Positions 43,262 through 52,703 of a stretch of 64,000 nt of DNA are shown in pieces (position 1 is the first letter of the stretch; every line of letters begins with the position of its first letter). The stretch is from an uncultured Bacteroidota bacterium (GTDB taxonomy: Bacteria; Bacteroidota; Bacteroidia; Chitinophagales; Chitinophagaceae). The stretch lies in contig CAIKYB010000026.1 of NCBI GenBank assembly GCA_903831575.1, forward strand, positions 62,001 through 126,000, in the 5' to 3' direction. A program made the position numbers and the translations under genes. The notes under the pieces are model-generated. The model did not search any database and was not told the origin of the DNA. It saw nothing but the letters and a program-made list of their open reading frames with translations.

Positions 43262-43696
43262 TTATTTAGGTTTATTTTGATCTTCGCCATCCTTTTTTTT
43301 ATTGTGTTGGCCCATCCTTTTTTCTCGCAACTTTTTTATAAGTTTATCTTTGAACTCCCGATCTTTTTTATAAAATAATTCTGTTCGTTCGTTTCCAAGA
43401 ATCTTGAAAAAGCGCTCTCTGTATTTTTTTTTAATATTCAATGTCGCTTCTTCTAGATCTAGCTCAGGAAGCGTTTCTTTATGAATAGCTTTCAATTCTT
43501 TATTATATTCTTTGTGAACTGGCCAAAATCTCTGTGCTTCATTTTCATTCAGATTTAGTTGGTCGGTCATATATGCAACATAGAGCGCTTTGATATTTTG
43601 ATCACCTTTATTTTTGTTATCATTGGGTTGATCCTGACCAAATGCAGAAATGGCAATCAATGTAAATAAAACAAATTCTAGTAAAAACTTTTTCAT
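43262..43696 (-). CDS. CpxP/Spy-like periplasmic protein of a sigma-factor operon
   Basis: A 144-residue secreted protein: the signal peptide ends ISAFGQ (about 21), and the mature part is helical and charged. The segment TDQLNLNENEAQRFWPVHKEYNKELKAIHKE resembles the LTxxQ-like helices of the CpxP/Spy fold and is typical of Bacteroidota proteins annotated as sensors of ECF sigma factors. It ends in a Lys-rich tail. It is the last of three genes (sigma factor, membrane protein, this one) in one direction. Confidence 0.7.
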   Translation of the reverse strand: MKKFLLEFVLFTLIAISAFGQDQPNDNKNKGDQNIKALYVAYMTDQLNLNENEAQRFWPVHKEYNKELKAIHKETLPELDLEEATLNIKKKYRERFFKILGNERTELFYKKDREFKDKLIKKLREKRMGQHNKKKDGEDQNKPK

Positions 43697-43730
43697 TTTT
43701 CTATTTTTAATTATTTAACGTAACAGCTTA

Positions 43731-44369
43731 TTATTTTCTTATTGTACTCCCTGTAATTTTTAATTGATGAAGATAATTAACCAATGTTTCCCCATCATAA
43801 AAGTCATCATCTTTTAAAAAGGTTTCTTTCTCATCTGATAAAGAAGCAACTAATGCAGCATTAACATCTAGGCCATTATCTTGCAAATATTTAACCACAT
43901 CTTCCTCCTCAAGACTGTTTAGGTTATCCTCAAAACTTTTACTGATTAAAATGCGATTTGCTTCTTGCATCACATACGCTGAATAATTATTTTCCTCCTC
44001 CATAATGCGATTGTGTTTAATAATTGCAGTTAAAGAAAGTCCAAGAAGTGCAATGGCTACAGCAGCTATTGAAAATCTTAAAACTTTATTGCGTAAGGGG
44101 AGGCTAATTACTTCTTTTTCCTTTTTTATTTTAAACAGTATTTCATCAGCAAGACTGTCAAAATAATTCACTGGTATGCTATAAGTTTGTGATTCTTTAA
44201 TATTCGTGTGTAATGAATAGGAGGGTAAACTTTTTATGCTGCTTAAAACTCTAGTAGAAAAGTCTTCGAAATAACCTTCAGGTAAACTATATACATTCAC
44301 ATTAGGGATGGCAGCTATAGTTTTACTTATTATTAAAAGTTCATTTTGTATATCGCTATTTTTTTGCAT
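43731..44369 (-). CDS. Single-pass membrane protein, candidate anti-sigma factor
   Basis: A 212-residue protein with an acidic/helical N-terminal cytoplasmic region (about 1-90), containing two SLPEGYF/SIPVNYF-type motifs, one membrane segment at about 98-115 (FSIAAVAIALLGLSL) and a C-terminal acidic part (about 120-212). The position just after the ECF sigma gene and before the CpxP-like gene fits an anti-sigma factor, but no zinc anti-sigma motif or FecR domain is visible. The function is inferred. Confidence 0.65.
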   Translation of the reverse strand: MQKNSDIQNELLIISKTIAAIPNVNVYSLPEGYFEDFSTRVLSSIKSLPSYSLHTNIKESQTYSIPVNYFDSLADEILFKIKKEKEVISLPLRNKVLRFSIAAVAIALLGLSLTAIIKHNRIMEEENNYSAYVMQEANRILISKSFEDNLNSLEEEDVVKYLQDNGLDVNAALVASLSDEKETFLKDDDFYDGETLVNYLHQLKITGSTIRK

Positions 44370-44403
44370 TGCAGGGCCTTAGACTAAATATTGTTAATGA
44401 TGT

Positions 44404-44955
44404 TTAATTATTTATAATAAATTGTTCTATTTTCTTTACAGCATGATGATAGCTCGCCTTTAGAGCGCCCTCACTCGTATTGAATACTTTACTCATTTTT
44501 TCGTAGGGCATTTCTTCAAAGTACCGTAACATAAAAACGGCTCTTTGTTTTTCAGGTAATTTTTGTATGGCTAATTGAAGTTTCCATTCAAGTTTATTCC
44601 CATCAAAATAACTATCGGCTTCAATTTTATTGGAAAGGTTACTTATTTCGTTGCTAAATGAAATAAGAGTTTGTTTTTTTTGTTTGTTTAAAAAAGTCAG
44701 ACTTTCATTTGTTGCAATTCTATATAGCCAGGTATACAATTGACTGTCTTCTCTGAAAGCGTCAAGATTACTCCAAACTTTTATGAATAAATTTTGTAAA
44801 ACATCATTTGCATCATCGTGTTCGACTACCATTCTTCTTATGTGCCAGTATAGTTTTTCCTGATATTTCTTTATAATTTGAGTAAATGCGGACTCCTTAT
44901 TAATACCATTTTTAAATTGGAATACAAGATCATTATCGTCAACTATAACAGGCAT
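44404..44955 (-). CDS. ECF-type RNA polymerase sigma factor
   Basis: A 183-residue sigma-70 family protein with region 2 (YQEKLYWHIRRMVVEHDDANDVLQNLFIKVWSNL, about 27-60) and region 4 (LQLAIQKLPEKQRAVFMLRYFEEMPYEKMSKVFNTSEGALKASYHHAVKKI, about 125-175). Regions 1 and 3 are absent, as in ECF factors. It is followed by the membrane protein and the CpxP-like protein, suggesting an envelope-stress circuit; target genes are unknown. Confidence 0.93.
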   Translation of the reverse strand: MPVIVDDNDLVFQFKNGINKESAFTQIIKKYQEKLYWHIRRMVVEHDDANDVLQNLFIKVWSNLDAFREDSQLYTWLYRIATNESLTFLNKQKKQTLISFSNEISNLSNKIEADSYFDGNKLEWKLQLAIQKLPEKQRAVFMLRYFEEMPYEKMSKVFNTSEGALKASYHHAVKKIEQFIINN

Positions 44956-45044
44956 ATTCGCAAATTAGATTAGCGCGGCCTAAGACTCAGCCTGCATTAA
45001 AAAGTTTAAAAAATAATCTTATTTATTAAAGACCTGAGGGATAT

Positions 45045-46001
45045 TTATTTTTTTCTTGCGATTGATTTAATTGCAGCCTCTACAATATGAAGTGCATCAA
45101 GTCCGTATTTAACCAGTAATTCTGTAGGCTTCCCGCTTTCCCCAAATGTATCATTCGTTCCTATAAATTCAATAGGAATTGGAAATGATCTTGCAGCTAC
45201 CTGAGCAACACTATCGCCCAATCCGCCGATGACATTATGTTCCTCTGCTGTTACAGCGCAACCTGTTTTATTTATAGAAGTCAGCACTGCTAAAGTATCC
45301 AAAGGTTTAATCGTGTGCATATTAATCACATCAGCATGTATACCTTTTGTTTCAAGTATTTTTGCCGCTTCTATTGCAATCCAAACCAGATGTCCGCAAG
45401 CAAAAATAGACACATCATTACCTTCAGCTAAGATTTGTGCCTTCCCAACAATAAAGTCTTCCTCTTTGGTGAAAATTGGCCATACAGGTCGTCCAAACCG
45501 GAGGTAAACCGGGCCGTCAAATTTCGCAATTGCCTTTGTTGCTGCTTTAGTTTGATTGTAATCAGCAGGCACAATAACGGTCATGCCTGGGAGCATTTTC
45601 ATCATGCCGATATCTTCTAAAATCTGATGCGTAGCACCATCTTCTCCTAAAGTAAGGCCTGCATGAGAGGCGCAGATTTTTACATTTTTTCCACTGTAAG
45701 CGATACTCTGTCTGATTTGGTCATATACTCTTCCGGTAGAAAAATTGGCAAATGTTGTGGTGAAGGGAATTTTTCCACCGATGGTAAGACCAGCTGCGAC
45801 TCCCATCATATTCGCTTCAGCAATTCCACATTGAATAAATCTGTTTGGAAATTCTTTTATAAAGGCCTGTAATTTCATTGAGCCAGCGAGATCTGCTGTA
45901 AGTGCAATAATGTTTTCATTTTCCCTTGCAGCTTCAACAATTCCATCGCCAAATCCACTTCTTGTGTCTTTATTTCCTGTTATTTGTATGTCAGAAAGCA
46001 T
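45045..46001 (-). CDS. Transketolase C-terminal subunit (split transketolase)
   Basis: The 318-residue half of a two-gene transketolase, carrying the Pyr domain (about 5-180: GIAEANMMGVAAGLTIGGKIPFTTTFANF) and the C-terminal domain (about 190-318: INMHTIKPLDTLAVL). The thiamine diphosphate-activating Glu lies in FIQCGIAEANM. The PP-domain half, normally next door in Bacteroidota, is not in the window; the upstream neighbour is galE. It may therefore pair with a distant gene or form a different thiamine enzyme. Confidence 0.85.
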   Translation of the reverse strand: MLSDIQITGNKDTRSGFGDGIVEAARENENIIALTADLAGSMKLQAFIKEFPNRFIQCGIAEANMMGVAAGLTIGGKIPFTTTFANFSTGRVYDQIRQSIAYSGKNVKICASHAGLTLGEDGATHQILEDIGMMKMLPGMTVIVPADYNQTKAATKAIAKFDGPVYLRFGRPVWPIFTKEEDFIVGKAQILAEGNDVSIFACGHLVWIAIEAAKILETKGIHADVINMHTIKPLDTLAVLTSINKTGCAVTAEEHNVIGGLGDSVAQVAARSFPIPIEFIGTNDTFGESGKPTELLVKYGLDALHIVEAAIKSIARKK

Positions 46002-46039
46002 AATAATTTGACTAAATTTTATTTAATAATTAATTTCCT

Positions 46040-47095
46040 TTAATTTAATTGAGCATCTTGTTGATCTCCTAGGCTTTGTTCCCGCTTCATTTTTAATTCC
46101 CATTGCCATGCGGTTAACATCATATCTTCCAGATTGTATTTTGGAATCCATCCTAATTCACGTTTTGCTTTTTCATTATTAGCATAAATTTCTATAACAT
46201 CTCCTTGTCTTCTTTTTGTAGTTTCATAATTCAATCTCACCTTATTACATTTTTCAAAAGTTTTTATAACTTCAAGTACTGTGTATCCATTACCTGTACC
46301 AAGATTGAAGACTTCACAATTTGTTTTATTTTTTTCTGCCATCAGAAAATTCAGTGCTAAAGTATGCGCATGAGCAATATCTGAAACATGAATAAAATCT
46401 CTTACACAGCTACCATCTTTTGTAGGGTAGTCGTTTCCAAAGACCTGCATTTTAGGGAGTTTACCTATGGCTGTTTGTGTAATGGCAGGAATTAGGTTTG
46501 CTGGTTTTCCCAAGGGTATTTCTCCAATTTCAATGGATGGATGAGCTCCAACAGGATTAAAATAACGCAATAAGATAGCTTGAATATGGTTACTATTTAT
46601 TGTTTGCTGTACAATATTTTCCCCCATTTGCTTTGTATATCCATATGGCGACTCCGCTTGTTTTATTGGTGTTTCTTCAGTTACAGGAGATAGATCAGGA
46701 TTTCCATAAACTGTACAAGATGAAGAAAAAACAAAATAAGGAATTGAAAATACTGCACAGCAACGTAAAATATTGATTAAAGAATTAATGTTATTATCGA
46801 AATAGAGTAAAGGGTTTTCTACAGATTCTCCAACGGCCTTATATGCTGCGAAATGAATAATACCTATAATGTCTGGATTTTCCTGAAATACAGCATGGGT
46901 ATCATCAAATACACAAAGATCAACACAATAATTCTTTATCTTAACTCCAGTTATTTTTTCCACGCCATTTAGAATGTCGGGATTGCTTCTGCTATTATTA
47001 TCAACTGAAATAACGTTATATCCATTTTGAATTAAATCAACAAGCGTATGAGAGCCAATATAACCACAACCACCTGTAACTAAGATTTTTTTCAT
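46040..47095 (-). CDS. galE: UDP-glucose 4-epimerase
   Basis: Interconverts UDP-glucose and UDP-galactose. The NAD-binding VTGGCGYIGSHT is at residues 5-16, Ser-Cys in FSSSCTVYGN supports catalysis, and YGYTK holds Tyr and Lys. NPVGAHPSIEIGEIP and QVFGNDYPTKDGSCVRDFIHV are typical of GalE. The 351-residue length is slightly above average owing to a charged C-terminus. A -7 box (TAAATTTG, 47143-47150 minus) lies upstream. It is 38 nt before the transketolase subunit. Confidence 0.95.
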   Translation of the reverse strand: MKKILVTGGCGYIGSHTLVDLIQNGYNVISVDNNSRSNPDILNGVEKITGVKIKNYCVDLCVFDDTHAVFQENPDIIGIIHFAAYKAVGESVENPLLYFDNNINSLINILRCCAVFSIPYFVFSSSCTVYGNPDLSPVTEETPIKQAESPYGYTKQMGENIVQQTINSNHIQAILLRYFNPVGAHPSIEIGEIPLGKPANLIPAITQTAIGKLPKMQVFGNDYPTKDGSCVRDFIHVSDIAHAHTLALNFLMAEKNKTNCEVFNLGTGNGYTVLEVIKTFEKCNKVRLNYETTKRRQGDVIEIYANNEKAKRELGWIPKYNLEDMMLTAWQWELKMKREQSLGDQQDAQLN

Positions 47096-47142
47096 TTTAT
47101 ACTGATGCTATTTTATTCAATAATCAACCTCGAAAATAAAAT

Positions 47143-47150
47143 CAAATTTA
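47143..47150 (-). promoter_or_regulatory. -7 box for galE
   Basis: TAAATTTG on the minus strand matches TAnnTTTG about 47 nt before the galE ATG. Confidence 0.35.
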
Positions 47151-47197
47151 AAGAAAACATAAGTCTTTCTATCACTATGCCAACAAATCATTATGGG

Positions 47198-48415
47198 TTA
47201 GGCATGAGGATAAAGGTAATGCAGAAGTGTATAAAATAAAGCAGCCAATAAGCCACTGATAGGAATAGTAAGGACCCAAGCCCAAAGTAAGTTCACGGTT
47301 ACACCCCATCTGACTGCTGACAACCGTTTGGTTGCGCCAACTCCGATTATTGATCCTGTAATGGTATGTGTAGTACTTACGGGTATTTTTAATGCTTCAG
47401 TTACGAATAAAGTAATCGCGCCTGCTGTTTCTGCAGCTACTCCTTCGAATGGAGTAACCTTGGTTATTTTTGTACCCATGGTTTTTACTATTTTCCAACC
47501 ACCACTCATGGTGCCTAATGCAATTGCTGCATAACAAGCCAAAGGAACCCACCACACCATATGATCAAGGCTGTAGATCTGAGGATTATATGCAATTAGA
47601 GATGCCATAATAATACCCATTACTTTTTGCGCATCATTTCCACCATGGCCAATACTGAAAGCTGCAGAAGAGACTAGTTGTAATTTTTTGAACCAGCTGT
47701 TTGCCCTATTGGCGTTTAATCCATTTAGAAACAACGTGAAAGTAGCCATAATGACGAGCATGCTTGCAAGTAAAATCCATTTAAAATTTGAACCATGAAA
47801 AATTATTTTCAACGTAGGGTTTTCAAAATGTGTTTTTAATTGCGCGGGATCGGTGATGATATTATTTTTTAAGAAGATTCCTATTCCAATAAAAATAAGT
47901 AAGGCAATTATTTTGGGCATCCATCCTTTTTTGAAGGAATGAATAAACCACAGCGAAATGATGAAAGCAATGACCATTCCTATTACAGGGGCGAGTAAAA
48001 TAAAAGAAATGGTTTTAAATACGGGCTCTGAATTTATTGAAGAAAACCCACCAAATGCAATAGCTGCCCCACCAAAAGCGCCTATCAAAGCGTGAGAGGA
48101 AGAAGAAGGAATACCATACCACCAGGTAAATAAATTCCAGGTTATGGCAGAAAGTAATCCTGCAAAAATGACAATCAACATATTGAAGCCATTAACAACT
48201 TCAGGCTTGACTGTTTTGGCAATTGTATTAGCAACGCCATGGTCTTTAAAAATAAAATAGGCAACAAAGTTGAACATAGCAGCCCAAACTACAGCTTGGC
48301 CCGGAGTGAGCACTTTGGTTGATACTACAGTTGCTATAGAATTAGCAGCATCATGAAAGCCATTGATATAATCAAAAATCAGGGCTAAAGCGATGATTAT
48401 TATCAATAAGTTCAT
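47198..48415 (-). CDS. pit: Low-affinity inorganic phosphate transporter Pit
   Basis: A 405-residue PiT/PHO4 family membrane protein with the conserved DYINGFHDAANSIATVVSTKVL at residues 15-36 and the matching second repeat FSIGHGGNDAQKVMGII. About ten membrane segments are predicted. It imports phosphate (as metal phosphate) driven by the proton gradient. It lies 64 nt after the DUF47/PhoU-like gene in the same direction, the usual arrangement for regulated Pit transporters. Confidence 0.95.
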   Translation of the reverse strand: MNLLIIIIALALIFDYINGFHDAANSIATVVSTKVLTPGQAVVWAAMFNFVAYFIFKDHGVANTIAKTVKPEVVNGFNMLIVIFAGLLSAITWNLFTWWYGIPSSSSHALIGAFGGAAIAFGGFSSINSEPVFKTISFILLAPVIGMVIAFIISLWFIHSFKKGWMPKIIALLIFIGIGIFLKNNIITDPAQLKTHFENPTLKIIFHGSNFKWILLASMLVIMATFTLFLNGLNANRANSWFKKLQLVSSAAFSIGHGGNDAQKVMGIIMASLIAYNPQIYSLDHMVWWVPLACYAAIALGTMSGGWKIVKTMGTKITKVTPFEGVAAETAGAITLFVTEALKIPVSTTHTITGSIIGVGATKRLSAVRWGVTVNLLWAWVLTIPISGLLAALFYTLLHYLYPHA

Positions 48416-48479
48416 AGAATAAATTTTGTACTGAATTGAAGTTGAGGAATAGAATTAATACTGAATTACAATCGATTTT

Positions 48480-49127
48480 TTATGCGTATTTTACAATGAT
48501 TGATTCGATCACATTAGCTGCATCTTCACATTTATCCGTAACAACTTCCATGATTTGATAAATCTCTCTTTTTTTGATTACTTCTTTTGCATCGGGTTCT
48601 GTAGCAAATAATCTTTCAATACTCATGTCAAAAATGTCATCACCTTGATTTTCAATGCTGTTTATGGCAACCAGTGCATCAGTAATTTGACGCATGTTTT
48701 TCATATTCCGTAATTCGGTAACGGCTTTGTGTACGTGAATACAACCCAAAGCAATTAAATCCGCCATTTTTTGAATACCGATATCATTTGGGTCTACATT
48801 ATAAAAGTTGATTTTTTTTGCAGAAGCATAGATACAGTCTGCAATGTCATCAAGAGCCGATGCTAAATAATGGATATCTTCTCTGTCAAATGGGGTGATG
48901 AAATTCTTGCCGAGTTCTGTAAATATCTGATGCGTATAATCATCATTGATATGCTCCATGTCTTCCACTTCCTTTATTAGTTTGCCTCTCTGCTCGAAAT
49001 CAGGTTCACTTACTACGTCTTTAAGTTTAGCCCCCATTTTTACCAATACTTCTGAAACGCTCTCAAATAATTGGTAGAAAACTCTGTCTTTTGGAAGGAA
49101 GATTTTAAGTATTGTATTAAATGCCAT
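48480..49127 (-). CDS. DUF47 (PhoU-like) Pit accessory protein
   Basis: A 215-residue all-helical cytoplasmic protein of the DUF47 family, related to PhoU. It starts FNTILKIFLPKDRVFYQLFESVSE and carries the two acidic helix patterns VEDMEHINDDYTHQIFTEL and SIENQGDDIFDMSIERLF, which bind metal in PhoU-type folds. These proteins regulate the neighbouring Pit transporter. It is first in the pit operon, with a -7 box at 49145-49152. Confidence 0.93.
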   Translation of the reverse strand: MAFNTILKIFLPKDRVFYQLFESVSEVLVKMGAKLKDVVSEPDFEQRGKLIKEVEDMEHINDDYTHQIFTELGKNFITPFDREDIHYLASALDDIADCIYASAKKINFYNVDPNDIGIQKMADLIALGCIHVHKAVTELRNMKNMRQITDALVAINSIENQGDDIFDMSIERLFATEPDAKEVIKKREIYQIMEVVTDKCEDAANVIESIIVKYA

Positions 49128-49144
49128 TTTTTTATATTTATCGA

Positions 49145-49152
49145 CAAAAGTA
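49145..49152 (-). promoter_or_regulatory. -7 box for the DUF47-pit operon
   Basis: TACTTTTG on the minus strand fits TAnnTTTG, 17 nt before the ATG at 49127. Confidence 0.5.
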
Positions 49153-49418
49153 GCGTTGTTTTGACTTAAATGTACACTAAGAAATCTATTTTTTCCCAGC
49201 TGAAATTCATCACCCCTTTTTATTTCTTTATTTTAAAAGCAAAAGCATCTCAAATATACGACTAGCAAGGATTTTGTTTTGTTTGTTTTTGTCATGAGAT
49301 TATGAGGCATAACAATTTGGTAATATTAGCTTGGGGTTAAGTCGTGCTCAATTTTAATGAATCAAAATTGTCTAGGTAAAAAAAATGAATTGATTAGCTT
49401 TTCAATCTTTCGTAGGCT

Positions 49419-49426
49419 TATCTTTG
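49419..49426 (+). promoter_or_regulatory. -7 box for the exopolysaccharide operon
   Basis: TATCTTTG matches TAnnTTTG and lies 58 nt upstream of the wza ATG. The -33 region has no ideal TTTG, which may mean an activator is required. Confidence 0.45.
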
Positions 49427-49484
49427 CAACTTGTTTAAGGCGTTATTATTTAATTGAAACAATAAGAATAAACCTCTTCTCGAA

Positions 49485-50234
49485 ATGTACAAATCCAATT
49501 TATTAGCAATATCATTTTTATTTCTCGTTACATTCCAATCTTGTATCTCAAGCAAAAAATTAAATTATTTTGATGACCAAATCCCAGGTGTTCAAAAGTT
49601 GGACTCTACAAATTCTTTCAACAACCACAGAATTAAACAAAACGACAGATTGTCAATTGTAATTAGTTCTACTGATCCGGGTTTGACAGCATATTTGAAT
49701 CCCAATATCTCTTCAGTCAATAGTCTTGGTGGTTATTTAGTTAATTCACAAGGTGCGATCGAATTTCCTTTACTAGGAAAAGTGTCTATTGAAGGTCTTA
49801 CTACAGTCGAGGCGGCCTCGCTTTTAAAAGAAAAATTGGCTTATTATTTTAAAGATCTTTATGTGAATGTAACACTTCAGGGAAAAGTCTACTTTTTAAC
49901 AAGCAAAGGTGGAGGAAATATAGTTTTGCAAAATGAGAGAATGACCATTTTAGAAGCGGTTACTCAAATGCCCAATATTGATCCATATGATAAGAGAGAA
50001 GATGTTTGGCTTATCAGAGAAGATAGCGGCAAGCGTTATTTTTCAAAGGTAAATTTGAATAGTAAGAAAATATTTGAATCGCCATATTTTTATTTAAAAA
50101 ATAATGATATGGTCTATATTAAACCAAGTAGATTTAGTAACAATTGGTTTAATAGCCCTTCCAGTCCTGTCAAAATTGTAATAAGTATCTTTGGAAGCGC
50201 CCTGGCGTTGATTTTATTACTTAAAAATTTATAA
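49485..50234 (+). CDS. Polysaccharide export lipoprotein, Wza family
   Basis: Forms the outer-membrane channel for exported polysaccharide. The 249-residue lipoprotein has a signal peptide with lipobox FQSC (Cys20), then the Poly_export domain (HRIKQNDRLSIVISSTDPGL) and a SLBB-like region (QGAIEFPLLGKVSIEGLTTVEAASLL). A hydrophobic C-terminal helix (about 225-245) is typical of the Bacteroidota type and shorter than E. coli Wza. It starts 4 nt before wzc and heads the operon. Confidence 0.92.
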   Translation: MYKSNLLAISFLFLVTFQSCISSKKLNYFDDQIPGVQKLDSTNSFNNHRIKQNDRLSIVISSTDPGLTAYLNPNISSVNSLGGYLVNSQGAIEFPLLGKVSIEGLTTVEAASLLKEKLAYYFKDLYVNVTLQGKVYFLTSKGGGNIVLQNERMTILEAVTQMPNIDPYDKREDVWLIREDSGKRYFSKVNLNSKKIFESPYFYLKNNDMVYIKPSRFSNNWFNSPSSPVKIVISIFGSALALILLLKNL

Positions 50235-50238
50235 AAAT

Positions 50239-52614
50239 ATGAGTAAGGTAGATTATAATATTTGGGAAGGTAATGTTGCCAAAACAGAAAAGGACATTAA
50301 TGTTCTCTCAAAATCTGCTGCTGCCTCGTTTGATATAGATTTTAGTAGAATTCTTGCTTTGTGGCCTTTTATTTTATTATTTGCTTTATTAGGATATACA
50401 GTAGGTAGCATTTATTTGCGATACGTAACACCTATTTATACAATTGCCACTAGTATTTCATTAGAAGAAAAAGACGATATTTCTTTGGGACAGATACTTT
50501 TGGGAACAACCAAAGATCCATTAAATGATAAAATTGCCTATTTCAAATCTCCTACAATAGCTGCACAACTAATTGATTCTTTAGGAATTCAGTATCATGC
50601 TGAATCTCAAGGAAGGTTTAAGAATAAGGATTATTATGGAATTTTGAGATGGCAAATATTAGAAAGTACAGATAAGGTTGCTCCTGAAATAAGTTTTTCA
50701 ATTTTGCCAAATGCAAAAGGTTTCCAATTTGTTTCGGGATCAACAAATGGAAATGCTAAATGGGGAGTGCCTTTCTATTTGAAAAATGTATTAGTAGTGG
50801 TTAGCAAACTCCAAACTACGATATCCAATAATCCGATTTTTTGTCACAATGTAAATAAATTGACAGAAGCATTCAAATTGAGTGGTAACGTTAATGTGAC
50901 ACCTGCAAAAGAAAGTAACGTTTTAACTGTTGTGTATTCTGATATTTCCAGCGAAAGAGCAATTGATATTTTGAATGGCTTGATCAAATTACAAAATCAG
51001 GTATTGGAAAGAGATAAATCTATAGGGTTTTCTAAAGCCATCGCATTTATTGAAAATAGAATGGAGCCGCTAAGAAGAGAATTAGATTCAATAGAGTCAT
51101 CTTTGGCAGCATTTAAAGCAAGTAGAGGAATTGGAGGAGCCTCAGTAAATGGCGATAACTATATTCAAAAAATGCAAGGCTATGATAACGAGTTGACTAG
51201 AATAAATATCATGGAAGCCACCATCAAAGCAGTAGAAGATTTTATAAATAATCCTAATTTAAAAGATGCAGATTTAGCCTTTGTAGGTATTGATAATGGC
51301 GGATTACAAGCAATATGTGGTCAATACCAATCAATGCGGATTCAACGTGACAAGTTGGCTTTGACTGTTCAAGAAACAAACCCTACCTTAATCCTCGTTA
51401 ATAAAAATCTTGCCGATCTGAGAAGTAATATGGAAAAGCAATTAGCAAGTTCCAAAAATAATCTTAAGATTGCTCAAAATACCTATCAGAATAAGATGGC
51501 TAGCGCTAATGCATTGTTGCAAAATGTACCTCTTATAGAAAAGGAGTTGATGGATAAGACACGTTTTCAAAACATTAAAGAAGCTTTATACCTCACATTA
51601 TTACAAAAGCGTGAAGAGGCATACATAGCAAAGGCGTCCGTAACTGCAAATACAAAAATAATTTACCCTCCCCTAAAATCAAATGCAATCATTAAGCCTA
51701 GCAAGACTGCAATTTTGTTGACATCCATTTTGATTGGGTTGTTTTTACCAATCATATTCGCGATACTTAAAGAGATTACAAATAAAAAAATTGTTACTAA
51801 AAAACATTTGCAAAGCATTTCAGATTTACCTGTTTTAGCTGAGCTTGAGCAGGTTGCCAACACTGAGTCTTATCCTTTTGTAATCGGAGGAAACAATAGG
51901 TCAATGTTTGGAGAACAAATCAGGTCATTGCGTACTAATATTAATTTTTATCTGAATACAGAAAAAACATCAAATTATATTCTTTTGACGTCTAGTGTGA
52001 GTGGTGAAGGGAAGTCATTTCTTTCACTAAACATTGCCAAGAGTTATTCCTTACAAGGGAAAAAAGTGGCTTTATTGGAATTTGATTTAAGAAGACCAAA
52101 GTTAACTAAAGCCTTAGGCCTTGAAGCCAATAGCGCAGGTTTGACTGGATTGTTGATTGGAAATAGTACACCAGCAGATATTCTCCTCCCTATAATTAAT
52201 GATGAAAAAGAACACCTTGATTTATTCCCCTCAGGAGCGATACCTCCAAATCCTCAAGAGTTATTGTCTTCAAAATACATGTTAACATTAAAGAAATACC
52301 TAGATGAAAATTACGACATTATTGTTATTGATACCCCTCCTTTTGGAATCGTAGCAGATGCTCAAATTCTGGGAGCATGGGCTGATTTAACTTTAATTGT
52401 AACTCGATTTAATCAAACAGTGAAAGAACAGATACAAGAAATTAACGAATGGCACAGCAGAGGTGTTTTTAAAAGTGAAGGAATTATATTTAATGGCGTT
52501 AAGAATACCGGCTATTTCGGCTATAAGTATGGATACTATTACTATAAGCGTAAATATGGCTATGGTTATTATTCTAATTATACCAGCGGAAAAAAAGACA
52601 AAGGGGTATATTAA
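50239..52614 (+). CDS. Wzc-type polysaccharide co-polymerase and tyrosine autokinase
   Basis: A 791-residue inner-membrane BY-kinase that controls chain length and export with Wza. The Wzz domain starts after a membrane segment at about 38-60; a long periplasmic coiled coil (about 270-470) follows; the second membrane segment is near 495-515. The cytoplasmic kinase has Walker A SGEGKS (588-593), A' LLEFDLRRP and Walker B IIVIDTPPFG. The extreme C-terminus is a Tyr cluster (YKYGYYYYKRKYGYGYYSNY), the autophosphorylation site. No matching phosphatase (Wzb) is in the locus. Confidence 0.95.
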   Translation: MSKVDYNIWEGNVAKTEKDINVLSKSAAASFDIDFSRILALWPFILLFALLGYTVGSIYLRYVTPIYTIATSISLEEKDDISLGQILLGTTKDPLNDKIAYFKSPTIAAQLIDSLGIQYHAESQGRFKNKDYYGILRWQILESTDKVAPEISFSILPNAKGFQFVSGSTNGNAKWGVPFYLKNVLVVVSKLQTTISNNPIFCHNVNKLTEAFKLSGNVNVTPAKESNVLTVVYSDISSERAIDILNGLIKLQNQVLERDKSIGFSKAIAFIENRMEPLRRELDSIESSLAAFKASRGIGGASVNGDNYIQKMQGYDNELTRINIMEATIKAVEDFINNPNLKDADLAFVGIDNGGLQAICGQYQSMRIQRDKLALTVQETNPTLILVNKNLADLRSNMEKQLASSKNNLKIAQNTYQNKMASANALLQNVPLIEKELMDKTRFQNIKEALYLTLLQKREEAYIAKASVTANTKIIYPPLKSNAIIKPSKTAILLTSILIGLFLPIIFAILKEITNKKIVTKKHLQSISDLPVLAELEQVANTESYPFVIGGNNRSMFGEQIRSLRTNINFYLNTEKTSNYILLTSSVSGEGKSFLSLNIAKSYSLQGKKVALLEFDLRRPKLTKALGLEANSAGLTGLLIGNSTPADILLPIINDEKEHLDLFPSGAIPPNPQELLSSKYMLTLKKYLDENYDIIVIDTPPFGIVADAQILGAWADLTLIVTRFNQTVKEQIQEINEWHSRGVFKSEGIIFNGVKNTGYFGYKYGYYYYKRKYGYGYYSNYTSGKKDKGVY

Positions 52615-52703
52615 TCAATAATAAAATTTGTTAAACAACAAATAACCAAAGATGATTTTCTTCTCCATTCATGAAGTGAAAAATAATACTCCCATAAAAA
52701 TCC

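Larger units (their letters stand above)
49128..49484. other. 357-nt divergent intergenic region upstream of the polysaccharide locus
   Basis: AT-rich sequence between the pit operon and wza. It holds the DUF47 -7 box at its left end and a wza -7 box at 49419-49426. Between them I see runs such as TTTTGTTTTGTTTGTTTTTG (49272-49291) but no convincing gene, tRNA or terminator. A 49-codon ORF at 49357-49506 overlaps wza and is judged spurious. Confidence 0.6.

Noticed and set aside
49357-49506. 49-codon plus-strand ORF before wza
   Set aside because: It overlaps the predicted promoter and the wza start in another frame, and has no homology pattern.
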